NCBI RefSeq assembly: GCF_035946055.1
Contig: NZ_CP108364.1
Location: 6,944,001-7,008,000, forward strand
Direction: 5' to 3'
Length of the DNA: 64,000 nt
DNA from: Streptomyces sp. NBC_01341
Lineage (GTDB): Bacteria > Actinomycetota > Actinomycetes > Streptomycetales > Streptomycetaceae
The translations under genes were made by a program, and so were the position numbers. The notes below the pieces were generated by a model that worked only from the letters and a program-made list of their open reading frames with translations, searched no databases and was not told where the DNA came from. Below are positions 61,611 through 64,000 of the stretch, one piece after another; positions within the stretch are counted from its first letter, which is position 1, and every line of letters starts with the position of its first letter.

Positions 61611-63053
61611 TCACGACACGGGCGGCATGTCCGTGCTGCGCGAGTCGAGACCGGTGCGGAGGTTGACCCAGCTGCCCCGTGTGAAGTCCGGGACCGGTAC
61701 CGGGCGGCCCTTCTTCTCCAGGGACATGACGCTCAGTGGAACCGGTGCGCACCAGGAGGCCGAGTCGTACACATCGATGTCCGGCACCAGGCCCGTGCGC
61801 ATCAGCTGCACGGTGCGCCACTGGAGTACGTAGTCCATGCCACCGTGGCCGCCGTTGCTCGCGGCGTCGTCTCCGATCTTCTTCCAGAGCCAGTGGTCGA
61901 ACTCCTTGAGGTACGTGTCGAAGTCCCGCCAGGAATGGCCGCCGTGGTCCGGTTCGACGTAGATGCGTCCGCCGGTCGTCGACGTGCCGGCGTAGTCCTC
62001 GAAGATGCCGCGGCTGCCGGCCAGCGAATTGATGCGGCTGTACGGACGGGGTGAACTCACGTCGTGCTCGGCCCTGATGGTCCTGCCGTTGGCCGTCTCG
62101 ATCGCGCAGCTGACCAGGTCGCCGTTGATGTACGTCTCGCGCCACGACGGGTGCGACTTCGGGATGAAGCGCTCCCGGTAGTCGGCGAGTCCCTTCGGGG
62201 CGGTCGCGGTCGCCTTCAGTGTCGTCATCCGGTCGCCCCGGTTGATGTCCATCGCGGCAGCGACCGGCGCCAGCCCGTGCATGGCGTAGAAGGAAGCCGT
62301 ACTGCGGGTGTGCCAGCGCCGGCGCCACGCGTCGGTGTAGTACGTGTCCGAGAAGAGCAGCTCGCGCAGGTCGTGCAGGTAGCCGCCGTGGCCGTTCGTG
62401 ACGTCGCCGAACAGCCCCTCGTGCGCCATCTTCAGCATGGCCAGCTCGTTGCGGCCGTAGCTGCAGTTCTCCGACAGCATCAGATTTCTGCGGGTGCGCT
62501 CCGAGGTGTCCACGAGGTCCCACAGTTCGTGCAGTTCGGTCGCGACGGGCAGTTCGACGACCGCGTGCTTACCGGCCAGGAGAGCGGCCTTGCCCTGTTC
62601 GAAGTGGAACTCCCACGGGGTGGCGATGTAGACGAGGTCGATGTCGTCACGCTGCAGCATCTTGGCGTACGCCTCCGCGGATCCGCCGTACTCGGCGGGG
62701 CGGGGCTTGCCGGCCGCGACCAGGCCGTCGGCCGTGCGCGCGGCGCGGTCCGCACGGATGTCGCACACGGCTGTGACGACACAGCCGGGAACCACGGACC
62801 AGCCCGTGGTCATGCCGGAGCCCCGGTTACCGAGCCCGATCACACCCACCCGGACTGTCCTGTACGGCTCGAACGGCACGTTGATCATCGACTTCTGGCC
62901 CGGCCGGCGGCCGGGGGTGGCAGCGGTCACCGCCTCCGCCGGTGCCGCTCCCGCGGCAGTGGCAGCGCCGGGTCCGAGCCCGGCCGCGGCGGCTCCCGTG
63001 GCCAGTGTTCCTCCGAGTAGCAAGCGACGTGAGACGGCGGGGATTCCGGGCAT
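61611..63053 (-). CDS. Tat-exported GH109-like glycosidase (Gfo/Idh/MocA family)
   Basis: 480 residues. Twin-arginine signal SRRLLLGGTLATGAAAAG at 8-25. NAD-binding domain: VGVIGLGNRGSGM near 70, CDIRADRA near 97, ATPWEFHFEQGKAALLAGKH near 145-164. Then ENCSYGRNELAMLKMAHEGLFGDV near 195-218 and GGYLHDLRELL near 225. This layout (GNRG, then YGRxEL...GxFG...GxYxHDLR) matches GH109, which cleaves alpha-N-acetylgalactosamine by an NAD-dependent oxidation-elimination mechanism. NAD is bound before Tat export. C-terminal part is a beta-rich substrate domain. Oxidoreductase activity without hydrolysis remains an alternative. Confidence 0.85.
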   Translation of the reverse strand: MPGIPAVSRRLLLGGTLATGAAAAGLGPGAATAAGAAPAEAVTAATPGRRPGQKSMINVPFEPYRTVRVGVIGLGNRGSGMTTGWSVVPGCVVTAVCDIRADRAARTADGLVAAGKPRPAEYGGSAEAYAKMLQRDDIDLVYIATPWEFHFEQGKAALLAGKHAVVELPVATELHELWDLVDTSERTRRNLMLSENCSYGRNELAMLKMAHEGLFGDVTNGHGGYLHDLRELLFSDTYYTDAWRRRWHTRSTASFYAMHGLAPVAAAMDINRGDRMTTLKATATAPKGLADYRERFIPKSHPSWRETYINGDLVSCAIETANGRTIRAEHDVSSPRPYSRINSLAGSRGIFEDYAGTSTTGGRIYVEPDHGGHSWRDFDTYLKEFDHWLWKKIGDDAASNGGHGGMDYVLQWRTVQLMRTGLVPDIDVYDSASWCAPVPLSVMSLEKKGRPVPVPDFTRGSWVNLRTGLDSRSTDMPPVS

Positions 63054-63448
63054 GGCGAGACACTCCTCGATGCGTCGACCGGCAGCACTGGCGGGGACGA
63101 CTCTGGCCGTGACGCCAGTTGCATGTCAATAGATGCTCGAAAGAAGTGCGTTACGAGCAAAATCAATCAGCCAGTGGCGAGTTGGTGCGCATCGAGTCGA
63201 GCGGGCACTCGGCGACCTGACGCAGCAGGAAGGCTGACGTCAGGGGGAAGGCGGGCCGCTGCCTTCGCTCGTCCTGTGGTCCGGGGGAGGGGCGGCCGCC
63301 CCTCCGGCCCGTCCCTCGTCCGCGTGCACATCGAGGCTGTTGCCCCCCGCCGCGAGCGGGCTTAACGTGACAGGAGTGACCGGTATTCCGCCGACGTCAG
63401 CCACGAACCGCGACGACTTCGCCTCCACCGGAGGTAAGGAGGAGCGAC
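63054..63448. other. Divergent intergenic region
   Basis: About 395 bases between the GH109-like gene and the MOSC gene. No coding frame of merit; it should hold both promoters. No hexamer pair is convincing. Confidence 0.45.
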
Positions 63449-64000
63449 ATGGGCAGGCTGGTATCCGTCAACGTCGGAATGCCCGCAGACGTTCCGTGGC
63501 GTGGCCGGACCGTGCACACCGGTGTCTACAAGCGGCCCGTCAGCGGTCCGCGGATGGTGCGCCGCCTCAACATCGACGGCGACGGCCAGGGCGATCTCGG
63601 TGGACACGGGGGTGAAGAGCGCGCCGTACTGGTCTACCAGGTCGACTCCTACGACTTCTGGAAGAAGCAGTTGGGGCGCGCTGACCTCGATGCGGGTGGG
63701 TTCGGGGAGAACCTCACCGTCGAGGGCCTGCCCGACGACCAGGTGTGCGTCGGGGACAGGTATCGCATCGGCGAAGCCCTCTTCGAAGTCACCCAGCCCC
63801 GCGTCACCTGCTACCGGGTGGGGCTGCGTGTGGGCGAGCCCCGAATGGCCGCGCTGCTGGTCGCCCACCGGCGCCCGGGCTTCTACATGCGGGTCCTGCG
63901 GGAGGGCGAGATCGAGGCCGGCCAGGAGATCGCCAAGGTTGCCTCGGGGCCCGAGCGGATGACCATCGAGGAGATCGACGGGGTGCTCTACCTGCCCGGC
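63449..64000 (+). CDS. MOSC-domain protein (3' end outside window)
   Basis: The first 184 residues. ATG at 63449 has TAAGGAGGAG. MOSC pattern: VSVNVGMPADVPWRG (N-terminal), VRRLNIDGDGQGDLGGHGGEERAVLVYQ near 37-65 (family D-G-Q-x-D-x-x-x-H-G-G-x-x-xAV), GAGGFGENLTVEGL (here AGGFGENLTVEG) near 83, VCVGDRYRIGEALFEVTQPRVTCYR near 100-124 with the conserved Cys of MOSC. From about residue 172 (MTIEEIDGVLYLPG) the 3-alpha-type C-terminal segment begins, which in relatives is followed by FAD- and 2Fe-2S-binding domains. It may therefore be the N-terminus of a longer YiiM- or phthalate-dioxygenase-reductase-like fusion. Confidence 0.88.
   Translation, partial: MGRLVSVNVGMPADVPWRGRTVHTGVYKRPVSGPRMVRRLNIDGDGQGDLGGHGGEERAVLVYQVDSYDFWKKQLGRADLDAGGFGENLTVEGLPDDQVCVGDRYRIGEALFEVTQPRVTCYRVGLRVGEPRMAALLVAHRRPGFYMRVLREGEIEAGQEIAKVASGPERMTIEEIDGVLYLPG

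Noticed and set aside
32..63960. tRNA, rRNA and CRISPR arrays
   Set aside because: No tRNA-like cloverleaf arms, rRNA-like stretches or regularly spaced direct repeats were noticed by eye; a covariance-model scan was not possible.

Overview
The window is high-GC actinobacterial DNA, very probably from a Streptomyces. The grounds are strong G/C bias at third codon positions, frequent GTG starts, GGAGG-type ribosome binding sites, 4-base start/stop overlaps, and families typical of that genus (ROK sugar regulators, SpoIIE-type phosphatase, CASTOR/POLLUX-like channel, several secreted glycosidases). It holds one large, apparently uncharacterised NRPS/PKS gene cluster set between carbohydrate-use genes and general chromosomal genes, with scars of mobile elements and broken genes around it.

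Region 1 (1-9879) is a galactoside-use locus. A ROK repressor, a lipoprotein binding protein, two ABC permeases and a secreted GH27 alpha-galactosidase form one minus-strand operon; a cytosolic GH36 alpha-galactosidase is read divergently. A secreted GH3 NagZ-like enzyme follows convergently. Region 2 (10520-11951) holds a small exported protein and a SMI1/KNR4 protein.

Region 3 (12405-46485) is the biosynthetic cluster. A minus-strand operon encodes, in transcription order, NRPS-1 (C-A-T-C-A-T), an ATP-grasp ligase (4-base overlap), NRPS-2 (C-A-T-TE fused to a complete MFS transporter), a single-module reducing type I PKS (KS-AT-DH-ER-KR-ACP) with a degenerate ER, and a KAS III-like acyltransferase with a Cys-His-Asp triad (4-base overlap). 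Divergent to it is a radical SAM protein with a B12-binding-like N-terminal region and a CX9CX2C cluster motif. Further along lie a secreted repeat-rich protein, a third NRPS (A-T-C-A-T) that looks like the initiating enzyme, a peptide deformylase and an FAD oxidoreductase. Counting modules, NRPS-3, NRPS-1 and NRPS-2 would make a five-residue peptide released by the TE of NRPS-2, with the TE physically joined to its own exporter. The PKS plus KAS III-like protein could make and attach an acyl group. The deformylase is a candidate self-resistance copy. I saw no MbtH protein, phosphopantetheinyl transferase or cluster regulator.

Region 4 (46637-52371) is a degraded stretch: a GAF-domain regulator truncated head-on against another broken gene, a 53-bp direct repeat fused to unrelated coding tails, a truncated GNAT gene, and between them an intact aquaglyceroporin, an enoyl-CoA hydratase and a membrane-anchored small protein. 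Region 5 (52372-64000) is ordinary chromosome: ion channel, PAS-PP2C phosphatase, UgtP/MGDG-synthase-like glycosyltransferase, SDR, DMT transporter, polysaccharide deacetylase, methyltransferase, a secreted NEW3-like protein, a Tat-exported GH109-like enzyme and a MOSC protein cut by the right edge.

All functional assignments come from motif reading by eye; no database search was run.
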